From assembly GCA_037367355.1 (NCBI GenBank), contig CM074697.1, positions 496,001 to 560,000 on the forward strand: DNA of 64,000 bases, read 5' to 3'. Origin of the DNA: Neoscytalidium dimidiatum (lineage: Eukaryota > Ascomycota > Dothideomycetes > Botryosphaeriales > Botryosphaeriaceae). Below the pieces are notes generated by a model. That model had not been told where the DNA came from and made no database searches. It worked only from the letters and a program-made list of their open reading frames with translations. A program made the translations under genes and the position numbers. Position 1 is the first letter of the stretch, and every line of letters starts with the position of its first letter. This document shows, in pieces, positions 37,218-48,678 of this stretch.

Positions 37218-39496
37218 TCACCGTCTGAAAACATAAAGAGCTTCCTTATCCACATCTTTCCGCAGTATGTAGCGCTTCCACAGCCAAGGCATCGTCTTCG
37301 TAATCTGGTATCGCATGTGCGTTCTAGTTGGAACTTTGACTGCGCTTTGTCAGCGCCGAAATGTTAGCCAGGTCGCGGGCCAAGACTTACAGATCGAGTC
37401 GAGCTCCTCGAGCGTCCTCTGCTTTGTCTCCGGAACCAGCAGGAAAATCATGGCGAATGCGAGTACATTCAAGCCGGCGAAAAGGCCAAGCGCTCCTGTA
37501 TTTCCCAGGGCATCCGTCAGGCGTGGGAAAACTAAGGTCAGAATTGCTGCCCAGAACAGGTTCGTCGCGACGGCCAGACTCATGCCGACCTCTGCGAAAT
37601 GTTGTTAGAACACTCTTCCAAAGTCATACTGCCGAAGCAAACTTACCACGATGGGACAGAGGGAAAGCCTCTGACGAGTACGTGAACGGCACAGGCCCCT
37701 CTCCAGGACTGTAGAACACCGCAAACAAAAAGATGAAAAATGTAATCAAGTCAAGCCGAGCTGCGCTGCTCTCGTCGATATAGAAACAAAATCCCGCAGC
37801 GAGGAGCGTCAGTGCCATTCCAGGAAACGTAACGAGCAAAAGCGTGCGCCGTCCAAGCGTATCGATCTGATGCACCGCGGGCAAAGCGAAGCTACAGGGG
37901 GTATCAGCAACGAGCACCCACGGTCTCCAAAAATACACTTACACGAAGTTTGCTAGCCCAAATCCCCAAGACACGAGCAGGGCGGTCCGCACATCCGCCT
38001 CTGCCTCCACAAAGAGTGACGCGCTGTAAAACACGACAATCTGCGAGAGCGAACGTCAGCGTCAAACCGGCCATGAAGCATTGGACAGTGGAATAGGCTC
38101 GTCCCACATTTATCCCGCACATCTGCTGCGCCAACATGACCGTACACGCCGCCACGGTCGCCCTCCTCACCCGCGCAATCGTAAACAGCTGCACGAACCT
38201 CCGCGCGTACATCATCGCCTTGTGCCAATCCCTCGCCACCGGCGTCCTGCTCACGCTCTCGTCCGCCTCCCCGCCGCCGCTCCGCGCCGCCAGCTCCGCC
38301 GCCAGCAGCCTGTTCTCGAGCTCGATCTGCACGTGCATGTAGTACAGGTCGCGGGCGGCCTGCAGCGGCACGTTGCGCAGGCGCAGCAGCGAGCGGTAGG
38401 CCTGCGGGTAGCAGTGCTGCTTGATGTACCAGCGGGGCGACTCGGGCGCCCACCAGATGAGCACGAGGAGCGGCACCGCGGGGATGAAGGCCGAGCCGAG
38501 CTGCAGGCGCCAGCCGATGTCCGGGACCTGGTAGACGGCGAGATTGGCGGAGAAGCCGCTGTTGCCCGGGCACGATTCAGCGCGTTGTCCCCTCATTTTC
38601 CGAACGGACAGGGTGGCGATCTTGGGGAGATGGGTGGGGGAGTGAGAAGGGGGGGATGCTGCTCACAGGAAGATGCCAAACGCGACCCACAGCTGCCAGC
38701 TCATGACGAAGCTGCCGCGGAAGAAGGCGGGCGAGTTCTCGGCTGCATATACCGGGACCGTGGCCGCCTTGCTTCCCATTCCTACGCCCAGTAGTAGTCT
38801 GCAGATGAACAGCTGCACCCAGTTACGCGTAAACGCCGCCCCAATCACCGATGCGAAGCAGAAGACGGCCGAGAAGAAGATTGTGCCTCGCCGCCCTGTG
38901 TAGTTGTTGAGCGGGTCCGAGATCCAGCAGCCACTTGAGAGAAATCAGTGTTGTGGGATATTTTGGGATTTATTCTGAGGCACAGCTTACAGCATGGATG
39001 AGGCAAAGTACGGCGCCGCGTTGACGAGGCCAAGGATCCAAACGTCTCCAGAATCATTGTCCGTGTTGAGATCGAAGGCTTTGGGCCATTCGAGGTTGGC
39101 ACCGTTGGAGCCGGTTTGGTCCCAGCCCCTTCATTGCCATTAGTGTCAGCAAAAGAGGTAATATGAAGAAGCAACCTCCGGGGGTTGAATTGCGTACTGA
39201 AGTGCTGCTGCAATGCACGTACAGCAGATGGTTATCCAGAAAGCGGCTGGTTGCCGGAAGAGACGTGTGTGCTCGTCACGCAATGCTTGCAGCTCATCTT
39301 GAGTCAACTCCTCGATGGCCTCGAACGTCCGTCCGCTCTGTGCCACACGCGCTCCCTTCTGCAATAGCTTCTCATCGACGATGTTGACTAGTCCGTATTG
39401 CTGCCTGAAATTGGTGACAGCCTCTTCGAGTTCCTCGAGTGTGAGATTGTCGAGAGGGTTATCGATGCTGGAGTTGCACTCATCAGTATTGGAAGG
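37218..39496 (-). CDS. MFS sugar-porter transporter, 5' exons unresolved
   Basis: Exons on the minus strand: 39496-39198, 39128-38991, 38933-38667, 38558-38108, 38040-37943, 37891-37647, 37591-37391 and 37339-37218, all in phase. Sugar-porter signatures: [20 protein letters not shown], a [20 protein letters not shown] block, PESPRWYIK, the QQMCGIN segment, DTLGRR and [12 protein letters not shown], with about 12 hydrophobic segments. It moves a sugar or polyol across the plasma membrane; I cannot tell which. The exon at 39496 begins in phase 0 with an in-frame stop just upstream, so one or more 5' exons lie in 39500-39960. MSEPLELRER at about 39895 and NDIETLGSEER near 39690 are candidates that I could not join in phase. 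Confidence 0.85.
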
Positions 39497-41395
39497 CTAA
39501 GGTGAGTAACCATAGTTTATGTATGTGGGCGGGCAAAGCAATGGAAGCCCATCTGGAGCAAGTCCCGATCATGGCCAGTAGCTCACTGGAGTGGGACTGA
39601 CCAGTGTCCGTACCTGCCGCCTTCATAATCGCTCAGCAGTAGGGCGTGTCGATCAGGTTTCAGAAAGCACTGAGTAGGGCTGACTTACTATACTTGGATG
39701 CGCTCCTCGCTGCCGAGCGTTTCGATATCATTGGAGCTCCTGCCCGAAGACTAACCACAGCATTAGCTGCCGGCGCAAGATAAACGAAGCAACACCAAAG
39801 CAAGTTGCGTTGTAAGATCTACGCGCGAGGCTGTTTCTAGTGTAGAGAGATTGCTGACCGTGATTCGCTCCCTCAGCTCCAGTGGTTCGGACATTCCGTA
39901 GCGCTGTCCGGAACTGCAGACGCAGGGTCCAGGGCAACAACTGGACAACCTCAACAACAGGCAGTATATAGAAGCGTATTAAGTGACAGGTTAACGAGGA
40001 TAATTATTCGAGTAGCTGAAAGTATGGTGTGATTGCTACGTTTCGTTCTGAGAGTGACCCTAGCGCGGAGCAACGACGAGGGTGGCCGGGAGAGAAAGAT
40101 GACAGCAATGATCATGAGCCAGAGCAAGCGCGGGGGCTGATCTTTGTCAACTGGGAGATTTCAGCCTTGCGGCTGGTGCCGAGACCCAGCTGAGGTCCGG
40201 TTGCATGTTACACTTTGAAATCGTCCCGCAGTGGCCAATGTGCGTTCCTGCAGGTCCACAACAAAATGGTAAACCAGTCCATATTGTCCTTCGGAGAATA
40301 TGCTGACATTAGTTTCCCAAAGACGAGAGTTACGCAATAGCCTTAATGGAACCGCCGTCCAGGAGAAGGCAGATGGATTGCCTGAATCTTCAGTGACGAA
40401 TGTCTGCCCGCCACTTGTGGTGAGAGACAGCAAACCAGAATCCCAAGTTTTGTCGTACATGGAAGGATTCGGCGCTAGTACCAGGCTGCCAGCTTGTCGA
40501 GGGGGGCTGTAATTAATGCGTATCTCACGTGCAACGAACGCGGGACCGAATGCGGAGAATGATCGCCAAAATGCACCGGGGAAGAGGCTTGGAAAATCCG
40601 GGGCGGAAGCGATTGCTCCACATGTTCAAAACTTCTCCAGCCTTGCACCGTTACTCCACATCTTCTCAACCCTCCAGGATAAAGTCTCAGGGGATATTCT
40701 CCTTGTAGATGCGGTCCTTCAGAGTGTCCCGTTCGCCGCTGTTGCGCATGAATCATTTGCATGATTTTTCAGTATGCCATCCACGTTTTGACTGCACCGT
40801 TTGGCGCCGTCATCACACAGAGCCACAGCCGGTGTCGTAAGGCAGCAACCCGTCTCGAAACGGCTGACCGCAGCACATCTCCCGTGCAAGCCATAACGCC
40901 GCCGAAGGTTTCCTTTTGCCTGAACACGTGCCTTAATCAAGTTTGTAGGCGGAGGCGCAGTCCTTTGCCCAGCCATCGCAAGCGGGCGGCCTGTTAGCCT
41001 CCATCGGACTCGTTCCTCCTGTTGATTCGTGCCGCCGAGTCGTTGCTTGCCCTCGTGTCTTCCGCTAGGCGAACCGCCTGCCTAAGAGTTGCAAGCCACG
41101 ATGATCGATCCTTTGCACACGGCTTGCTCACGGAATCCTGCCAAGGAATCAGCAAAGAAAGTTGTCGGAAGCGTCTGACCCCGACCTGCTGCAGGCACTG
41201 CCACTTGCAGCGCATGTGCACGCAGGCGGCAAAATTAGTACGGCTTGACACAGGACAGCACATCAAGGGCTGGGGCTTTCCCGCGTCACCGCCCCGCCTT
41301 TTTCTCCTTCCTATTTTCTGCTTTCGCGGCGTCTTTCGCGCTGGAAGAGCCTCACTGTACCTCGCCAGCCTTGTCGGTCCTATGTCTCCACCATC
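39497..41395. other. Transporter 5' region and intergenic
   Basis: 39500-39960 probably holds the missing first exons of the sugar porter. From 39960 to 41395 I see no supported gene; several 80-150 codon frames overlap each other on both strands. The last part is C/T-rich, as expected of a promoter before 41396. Confidence 0.45.
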
Positions 41396-44197
41396 ATGGA
41401 TCCTCTATCGATTTGCGCCAGCGCTGCAAACATTGCCCAGCTGGCGGGCACCATCATTCACAAGCTAGCAGTGTTCTGCGAAGAAGCCAGTCATGTCGAC
41501 ATCACCGTTTCCGGATTTCGCGTTGAGGTTAAGAACTTTCAAATGGCGCTGCGGCTGCTTGCTGAGACGCAAAAGACCCTACAATTACGGGAGATGCCGA
41601 TGATGGAGAATATCGAAGGAGACCACTGGAGGCTTATCAACAAGCTGCTCGGACGTTGCAAAGAGACGCTAGACAGGTTGCAGAGATTACTCGCTGAATG
41701 TGAGGTTAAGCAGACGTTCGGGAAGAAGCCGATGACGCAGCTACGGCTCAACATGAGATCGCATATAATTTGCATTTTGAGGAGCCATATCAAGTCGTAT
41801 ACCCAAGCTCTCCAGGTGTCTTTATCGACTTTGACGCTAGTCAACCAGTGGCAAAACCATGCATCAATCGAGCATGAACTGCGAGAACTGGCAATCGGTA
41901 TTCAAGACGTCAAAGCAACCTTATCGACTAGACCGATGATCGTGGAAGAAATTGACGATGGGGGACCCGCGGAGGTGGAACCAGATATGCCGGACGAGCA
42001 GAAAGTCAAGGCAGACGTGGAAGAAATCATTCTCTCTGCGGCTGTTCTCAGCGAGGCTGCAAGCAGTGCATATCAGCCAGATGCCGAATCGATTCGGGGG
42101 AGAGCTCAGCTTACGAGTCAGCCGATCGACAGGTGGATGGAAGGCTTGGAGTCACCCTTGCAAAGACCGGTCAACGAAGCAAGATCCCTCGCCGGACCCA
42201 ATACTACCGAGCTGATCCCACCGACGCGCGACGAGCCAAAAGATTCGGGTATTGGGTCTGATGAGCATTCTGACGATGAGGACGATCCGGACCCCGGTAT
42301 GGATGACCATTTCTCAGAAGACGTGCTCAAAGGCCTGATCGACCGGTTCCAACGGCAAGCTGTTGAAGACTTCGAAAAGGGAAACTACCATCGCGCCGAG
42401 ACTGCTCAGAAGATGATGATCAAATATCTGGACGAAGCAAAGCGGAACCACGCAATAGCCTACGATAATGCCGAGGTATTCGAAAGGCTGGCACAGATTT
42501 ATTACAAGCAGAAACAGCTTGAGGAAGCAAAAAGCATATACAGTCAGCTTTTGGAAGAGCATAAGGAAAGGGTTCCAGATATTTGGAGATGGTATTACTC
42601 CTACGCGAAAATTTACCAGGAACAAGAGAGATTTGAGAAGGCTGCAAGATACGCAAAGCGAGCATTTACCGGAGCGGAGAGGTCCCTTCCAAAAGGAGAC
42701 CCGTTCATCTTCGAAGCAGTCGCGCTTTTGGCCCAGATATGCCAGCAGCGAGGTGAACACATTCTAGCAGAGGCATTGCGTGAGCAGTACCTCGGTGATA
42801 GACCGCGACAGCTCAGCTTGACAAGCCTTGAACTTGTACCGAGTGGCAGCAGCGGCGGACGATCATGGCTGTCGGATGTTGGCCATGATCCTGCGTCGCC
42901 GAATTTCGATCCGAGGGCCGCGATGAAGCTGTCTGTCGACAGGGATAGTGAAGCAGGCGTTAAGGAGGTACTGCATCGGATCCAGGATACGGAGAAACAG
43001 CGCGAACTAGCTAAAGAGAGTTTGAAATGGGCCATCCAAGGTGACCGACGAGCTATAGCAACCTTGTTGATGGACTCCGATCTCGGCATTGGCAAGGATT
43101 CGCTCTTTGCGGATGGCAAAACCCCGCTAATCCATGCCATCCAATTCAAGAACGATGGCATCGTACAAGATATACTGCAGAGAGGGGCGAGTCCGGAGAT
43201 CAGGTGTGCGAAAGGGATCACGCCTTTAATGCACGCGGTCATGTCGGGCCATGAACCAATTGCAGCTATCTTGCTTGGGAAAGGTGCTCGAGTGGATGCT
43301 ACGGCGTACGGGATGACAGCCCTTCACCGCGCGGTAGACCTCAAATCGAGCATTATGGTAAAGCTGCTGCTAGCAAATGATGCAAGCCTCGAAATTTGCG
43401 GTCCGAGGAAGTGGTCGTCGCCTTTTTCCAACGGTATGATTCTCTGCCGACTACCGTCACTGAGAAGTGCTAATTCATCAGCAGATGCGAGCTGGACTCC
43501 ATTACTATCTGCGGCATATGCGGGTTCTTCGGAGATGGCGCATCTCCTTCTGGAAAAGCATGCAAATATTGACGCAAGGACTTCAACTGGAGCGTCTCCT
43601 CTGATGTATGCCGCCGAAGAGAGGCATCTGACTGTGGTCAGGCTGTTGCTTTCCGCCGGTGCGGACGTACATGCAGTGGACAGGAAAGGCGATACTGCAC
43701 TACACCGAGCTGTCCGAAAGAGCGGAAATGTCGAGATCATTGATTCCATCGTCGGGAAGGGTGGCAGTCTGGACGCTTCTAACAAAGAAGGCGAGACCAC
43801 GCTTCACATAGCAGCGTCCAAGAGCGGAGGTGAACGTATCTTGTCCGCTTTGCTTGACCGCCATGCAAACAAGGAAGCAAGAGACGTAGCCGGTCGTACG
43901 CCTCTGCATGTTGCGATCGAGAAGAGGCAGGAAGGAAACGTCGCTGCGTTGATTGATCGAGGAGCGGATATCAACGCATCAGACAATTACGGCCAAGGGG
44001 CTACAAAACTGGCGCAGCGAAGCTCACCGGAGATCCAAATGCTCATCAAACGACATAAGAAGCGCTCCACCACTGGCAGGTCAAGCTCCGTGAGTCGAAG
44101 AAGTTCGGATCAGTCTAGTACAGCAGAAAGCTCGACGAGGCGAGAGCGACCGCCATCAGTGTCCTCCCGGTTCTCTTTCTTTGATAAGTTGAAATAA
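41396..44197 (+). CDS. STAND-type N-terminal domain, TPR and ankyrin repeat protein
   Basis: The frame is 933 codons as read. MDPLSICASAANIAQLAG opens a helical domain of about 150 residues of the kind found at the N-terminus of fungal STAND/NLR-like proteins (PigL_N or HeLo-like type). A Ser/acidic linker follows (SDEHSDDEDDPDPG, about 285-300), then TPR-like helices (about 315-468) and eight to nine ankyrin repeats (about 571-875) with TPLIHAI, TPLMHAV, TALHRAV and TPLHVAI cores. The tail is Ser-rich. No NACHT or NB-ARC P-loop is present. A consensus intron (GTATGA, TGCTAAT, TCAG) at 43434-43481 or 43434-43484 is in frame; splicing would remove 16 or 17 residues from an awkward ankyrin loop. 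Role unknown; possibly scaffold or non-self signalling. Confidence 0.85.
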   Translation: MDPLSICASAANIAQLAGTIIHKLAVFCEEASHVDITVSGFRVEVKNFQMALRLLAETQKTLQLREMPMMENIEGDHWRLINKLLGRCKETLDRLQRLLAECEVKQTFGKKPMTQLRLNMRSHIICILRSHIKSYTQALQVSLSTLTLVNQWQNHASIEHELRELAIGIQDVKATLSTRPMIVEEIDDGGPAEVEPDMPDEQKVKADVEEIILSAAVLSEAASSAYQPDAESIRGRAQLTSQPIDRWMEGLESPLQRPVNEARSLAGPNTTELIPPTRDEPKDSGIGSDEHSDDEDDPDPGMDDHFSEDVLKGLIDRFQRQAVEDFEKGNYHRAETAQKMMIKYLDEAKRNHAIAYDNAEVFERLAQIYYKQKQLEEAKSIYSQLLEEHKERVPDIWRWYYSYAKIYQEQERFEKAARYAKRAFTGAERSLPKGDPFIFEAVALLAQICQQRGEHILAEALREQYLGDRPRQLSLTSLELVPSGSSGGRSWLSDVGHDPASPNFDPRAAMKLSVDRDSEAGVKEVLHRIQDTEKQRELAKESLKWAIQGDRRAIATLLMDSDLGIGKDSLFADGKTPLIHAIQFKNDGIVQDILQRGASPEIRCAKGITPLMHAVMSGHEPIAAILLGKGARVDATAYGMTALHRAVDLKSSIMVKLLLANDASLEICGPRKWSSPFSNGMILCRLPSLRSANSSADASWTPLLSAAYAGSSEMAHLLLEKHANIDARTSTGASPLMYAAEERHLTVVRLLLSAGADVHAVDRKGDTALHRAVRKSGNVEIIDSIVGKGGSLDASNKEGETTLHIAASKSGGERILSALLDRHANKEARDVAGRTPLHVAIEKRQEGNVAALIDRGADINASDNYGQGATKLAQRSSPEIQMLIKRHKKRSTTGRSSSVSRRSSDQSSTAESSTRRERPPSVSSRFSFFDKLK

Positions 44198-44837
44198 GCT
44201 GCGGCTGTTGATAACCGGCAGCTTCATGTATTGTATACTCCCTTTTTCCCTCTCTTCCCCCACTGCAAATACTGTGGATGTAGTCATATGGCGTCCTGGG
44301 ATAACTACGACTTTCGTTTACAAGCTGGCCATTCGGGATAAGACGGCGTTGAGGAGAAGAGTTCTGACAAAGCAGAGCAGCAATGGTCGTATGGTGTCTC
44401 TGTATTGATGGATAGAGTAATGACTTTAAAGGATGGAAACAATATAATCTGGACGAGATGAAGGTTGCGCATGACCTCGAGATGACAGTGGCTTGAATGC
44501 GGAGATGAGGCGCTGGTCGGGTTAGGAAAGAGCCCCGCAAATTGGCGTCGGCTTCCCTCCGGACTGTGGCTCGCCCACCGGAAAATTCGGAAACTCCGCG
44601 GCCGGCGGTCAGAAGACAGGTGGGCAAGCGGAGGAGGCTCAGATCACCGCTGGGCTCTCCCCTAAATATCCAGGGCCTTGTCAGTGGGATAGTCTGCCGC
44701 CAGCAACGCTTCTGACCGGCCTTTCTCGAGCGCGCGCGCCCACGACCTCTTTGCCACACCCTTGCTTCAAGCTGCAATCCGTCCGACACAGCAGCTCTCG
44801 TTATCCCCAGACGTCAATTCGCGCACTGCCTGTCAAC
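44198..44837. other. Intergenic, ERG9 promoter
   Basis: A minus-strand open frame of 224 codons (44115-44789) overlaps the end of the ankyrin gene and has no family signal; I treat it as chance. The sequence just before 44838 is C/T-rich. Confidence 0.45.
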
Positions 44838-46463
44838 ATGCCGAAGGCTTCGGACGTTGTGTACTACCTGCTCCACGTGCAGGAGCTGCGGTCCATAATT
44901 CAATGGTACGCGACAGCTCCCTTGCGCGCTCGCAACTGTTGTGCAAACTGATTCAGGTTATAGGAAGGTCTGGCACAACCCCGTCCATGAGCGCGACGAG
45001 TCCAAGGAAAGCCCGTCGCTGCGCCAATGCTTCGTTTTCCTCCAGCAGACCAGCCGCAGCTTCAGCGCAGTCATCCAGGAGCTCCACCCCGAGCTGCTCG
45101 TCCCTGTCTGCCTCTTCTACCTCATCCTCCGCGGCCTCGATACCATTGAAGATGACATGACCCTTGACATCAAGACGAAGGAGCCTTTGTTGCGCGACTT
45201 CGACAAGATCCTGGAGAAGGATGGCTGGAACTTCGACGGCAATGGTCCCAACGAGAAGGACAGGCAGCTGCTCGTCCAGTTTGAGGTTGTGATTGAGGAG
45301 TTCAAGAAGATCAAAAAGCCGTATCAGACCATCATCAAGGACATCACCAAGAAGATGGGCAACGGTATGGCCGACTACGCCAACAACGCCGAACACAATG
45401 AGCACGGTGTGAATACAGTCGCGGACTACGAGCTCTACTGCCACTACGTCGCTGGCCTTGTCGGGGAGGGTTTGACGCGACTTTTCGTCGAAGCGGACCT
45501 GGCCAACACAGCGCTTCTCAAGCGCTCGGAGCTGCACGAGTCCATGGGACAATTCCTGCAACAGGTCAACATCGTCAGAGATATCCGAGAGGACTTTGAC
45601 GATGGACGGAGATTCTGGCCCAGAGAGATCTGGTCGAAGCACGTCGACAAATTCGAGGACCTCTTCAAGCCTGAGAACCGCGAGAAGGCTCTCAACTGCA
45701 ACTCGGAGATGATTCTGACTGCTCTGCGACGCGCACCCGACTGCTTATTCTACCTTGCTGGTTTGAGAGACCAGAGCGTGTTCAACTTCTGCGCGATCCC
45801 ACAGACTATGGCCATCGCGACGCTGGAACTCTGCTTCCGGAACCCCCAAATCTTTGAGAAGAACGTTAAGATCACCAAGGGCCAAGCATGCGCACTCATG
45901 ATCAGATCAACGCAAAACTTGCAGATCGTCTACGAGGTGTTTAGAGAATTCTCTCGCAAAATCCTCAAGAAGAATGATCCAAGAGATCCCAACTTCCTCG
46001 AGATCAGTGTCGCGTGCGGGAAGGTAAGTCGAAAAGGCTTGGCAATTCGCGAAGAAAATTTCCTAACTTTGAGGCAGATTGAGCAATTCATCGAATCGGT
46101 CTTCCCGTCGCAAACGGCACAGAACAAGGAGATGAAGCCTTCGTTGAGCCCCGAGGAAGAGGCCAAGAAGAAGAAGGAAGAAGAGGAGGCCAAGTGGGAC
46201 CTGATCTACATGGGAATTGCCGTTCTCTGCACGCTAACGTTGGTGTCGCTAATGATGGTAAGCCTCAAATTTTTGCGTTCCACACCGTCGCTTCACACTT
46301 GATCACCATTTAACACATTTCTAAGGTTCTCGTCGCCTACTTTGCGGGTGCACGATTCGACATTGCATTCAGTCAGCTCAAGCAGGGCTTGTTCAAGGCT
46401 CCCACACCTGGGTCAGAGGAGGCGCAGCGCGTCATCGAGAAATACGACCATGGCGAGCTCTAA
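44838..46463 (+). CDS. ERG9: Squalene synthase (farnesyl-diphosphate farnesyltransferase)
   Basis: Exons 44838-44905, 44964-46023, 46078-46257 and 46326-46463; 481 residues, normal for fungi. It condenses two farnesyl diphosphates to presqualene diphosphate and reduces it to squalene, the first committed step of ergosterol synthesis, at the ER membrane. Visible: the first Asp-rich motif DTIEDD (82-87), the [10 protein letters not shown] stretch, the second Asp-rich motif [14 protein letters not shown], and the conserved FNFCAIPQ block. A Lys/Glu-rich segment precedes the C-terminal membrane anchor ([21 protein letters not shown]). Intron 2 (46024-46077) is 54 nt with no stop, so its retention would add 18 residues rather than truncate. 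Confidence 0.97.
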
Positions 46464-47753
46464 ACTATGGCGCTTCACGATCTGTTCGACGGTATTCGAT
46501 CATCTCGGTATATGGACTCGTCCGGTAACAAAGCAGCAAGCCTATTATGTATAATGACCAGAACATGTATTAACTTCCGTTCGCTTTACGCTCGTACTGG
46601 CGCGAGCAAAACAGCTGACTGGGGCAACCCGTCCGTCTGTTACTAATATACTAATACGCATTTGCGGAAACAATGACACGCTCGCGTGAAACGCCGATGG
46701 CTCGACGATCGAGAACCATCCCGCCGTTCTATATGGATGCGAATCTCATTAGCTGAGTAACACGTTGGACCGCCAATGGCCTAGCACGGATGTCAAATTA
46801 CAATCATGCCGCTTCAGTGGCGTCGGTTGTGCCGAAGATGTGCTGATATTGAATTACATTACCCGTTGTTCGGGAACGGTTGCTGTGCGCTTCGAACAAT
46901 TATGGAGCTCACTTCAGCTGGTGCGGTACACATACAATATAATCTACGAATTCCAATGTCCTCGTTCCTTCATTCCGTGCGTGACGTCATATGCCGCCGT
47001 TTGGGCCATTAAGAAGACGATCAAACGAGGAAATAAGAGCGGAATAATAGCATTCTGGAAGGGCGCGACTCTGTCATGGGCGATGGCAATCATCTGGGAC
47101 ACTGCGCGGAAGATCCTCATACTGTCTCACAGTATTCTCCGGTCCTTGTAATAACAAGAGCAGCGATGGCCATGGTAGTCGGCAGTTGGGCGTCTTGAGA
47201 TCCACCGGATCCACGCATCACTTGCAGGGCGCTGCAGGAAGATCAGCCGGAAATCAGGCAGCGTCTGATCTTCAAGTCATGTTTGGTTTCAGAAGAGAAG
47301 GAGCGTGGCAGGGCGCCAGACCCCAGAGCGCAGCGCGTGGGTGGGATGCGGCCCTGGAAGGGCAAATGAGGAGCGCAGGCAGCCAGGCCGAAGATGAGGC
47401 GAGGCGGCGGTGCCAAGAGCGCACTCGTCCGCCTCTGGCGCAACTTCGCGGCTGCCCGACTTTTCGCTGCTAGCTCCATCTTAAGCCACCATTCAAGAGC
47501 TCCGCCCGCCGCACTCCTCACCACACACACCCGCAACACAACAGCCTTTCGGCACTTCCGCTTCCGCTTTCTTGGCGTATCACCAGGCGTGATCTTCGAG
47601 AGCAACGCTGCAGCCGAACGGCCCGCTCGCTTCTCACGTCTCATTCTTGAGGCACGTTTGAAGCGTTCCGCGGTTACACCCGCCTAAACCTCGCCAAACG
47701 CTTTTGGGCACGCCTAAAGCCCGTCGCCGCCCACACTTGCGCCGTCCAGAACC
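46464..47753. other. Intergenic, ERG9 3' flank and eIF4E promoter
   Basis: A 128-codon open frame (46765-47151) has no start context, intron or family support and is not called. GC-rich sequence from 47400 onward with C-rich runs is likely the eIF4E promoter and leader. Confidence 0.45.
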
Positions 47754-48678
47754 ATGGCCGCTACCGTCGACACCGCCGCAAACCCTCAGGAGCCCGTCCC
47801 TCTTGACACCATCCCCATCTCACCTGAGGGCGGCAACATGAATGGCACAACGGAAGGCGAGGAGGGCAAAGCGCCCTACCAGGACAGCGAGCTTGTCACC
47901 GTCTTCCACGACCCCAACAACTTCAACGTGAAGCACCCGTTGATGAATGCCTGGACTCTCTGGTTCACCAAGCCGCCGAGCGGCAAGGTACGTTCGCGCT
48001 GCGCCCCTCCGACCGCCGCAACTGTGCGCTGATGCATTCATTGTCTCTTAGGGCGACAACTGGAACGAGCTGCTGAAGGAGGTCATTTCGTTCGACTCGG
48101 TTGAGGAGTTCTGGGGTATCTACGTATGTTTTTCCCACCGCCTGACTCGCCGCGCTACGCTGGCCCGAGACTGACGTGTCGAAATGCAGAACAACATCAC
48201 CCCGACCTCGCAATTGGCGCTCAAGTCCGACTACCACCTCTTCAAGAAGGGCGTCCGCCCCGAGTGGGAGGACCCGCAGAACAAGCATGGCGGCAAGTGG
48301 TCTTTCTCGTTCCGCGACAAGAAGCTCATCGACATCGACTCTCTCTGGCTGCACGTCATGCTGGCTGCCATCGGCGAGACCCTGGAGGATGAGGGCGACG
48401 GCGAGGTCATGGGAGTCGTTGTCAACGTGCGCAAGGGTTTCTACCGTATCGGTCTGTGGACGCGCACCGTCGGCAAGCCGTTTCCCGGCGGCGGCGACGG
48501 CAACAACGCTGGCGGCAAGGGCCGCACCTTCGAGCAGGGCAAGGAAGTCCTGATGAAGATCGGCCACCGCTTCAAGGAGGCGCTGGGCCTGAAGGAGAAC
48601 GACCAGGTCGAGTTCTCCGGCCACACCGACAGCGCCCACTCGGGAAGCACGAGGGCGAAGGCGAAGTTCGTTGTGTAG
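47754..48678 (+). CDS. eIF4E: Translation initiation factor eIF4E (cap-binding protein)
   Basis: Exons 47754-47987, 48052-48123 and 48190-48678; 264 residues. It binds the m7G cap of mRNA and, with eIF4G, recruits ribosomes in the cytosol. Typical features in order: an unstructured N-terminus, HPLMNAWTLWF (the H-P-L-x-x-x-W start of the fold), SFDSVEEFWGIYNNI, the cap-stacking RPEWEDP region, GGKWSF, and NVRKGFYRIGLWTR near the phosphate-binding face. A Gly-rich loop (PGGGDGNNAGGKG) is longer than in yeast. Intron 2 (66 nt) is a multiple of three. The neighbours are housekeeping genes on the same strand with their own promoters. Confidence 0.96.

Noticed and set aside
44115..44789. Minus-strand frame of 224 codons overlapping the ankyrin gene
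   Set aside because: Overlaps a real coding end and the ERG9 promoter; no family resemblance.
46765..47151. 128-codon frame between ERG9 and eIF4E
   Set aside because: No start context or homology; probably chance in an intergenic region.
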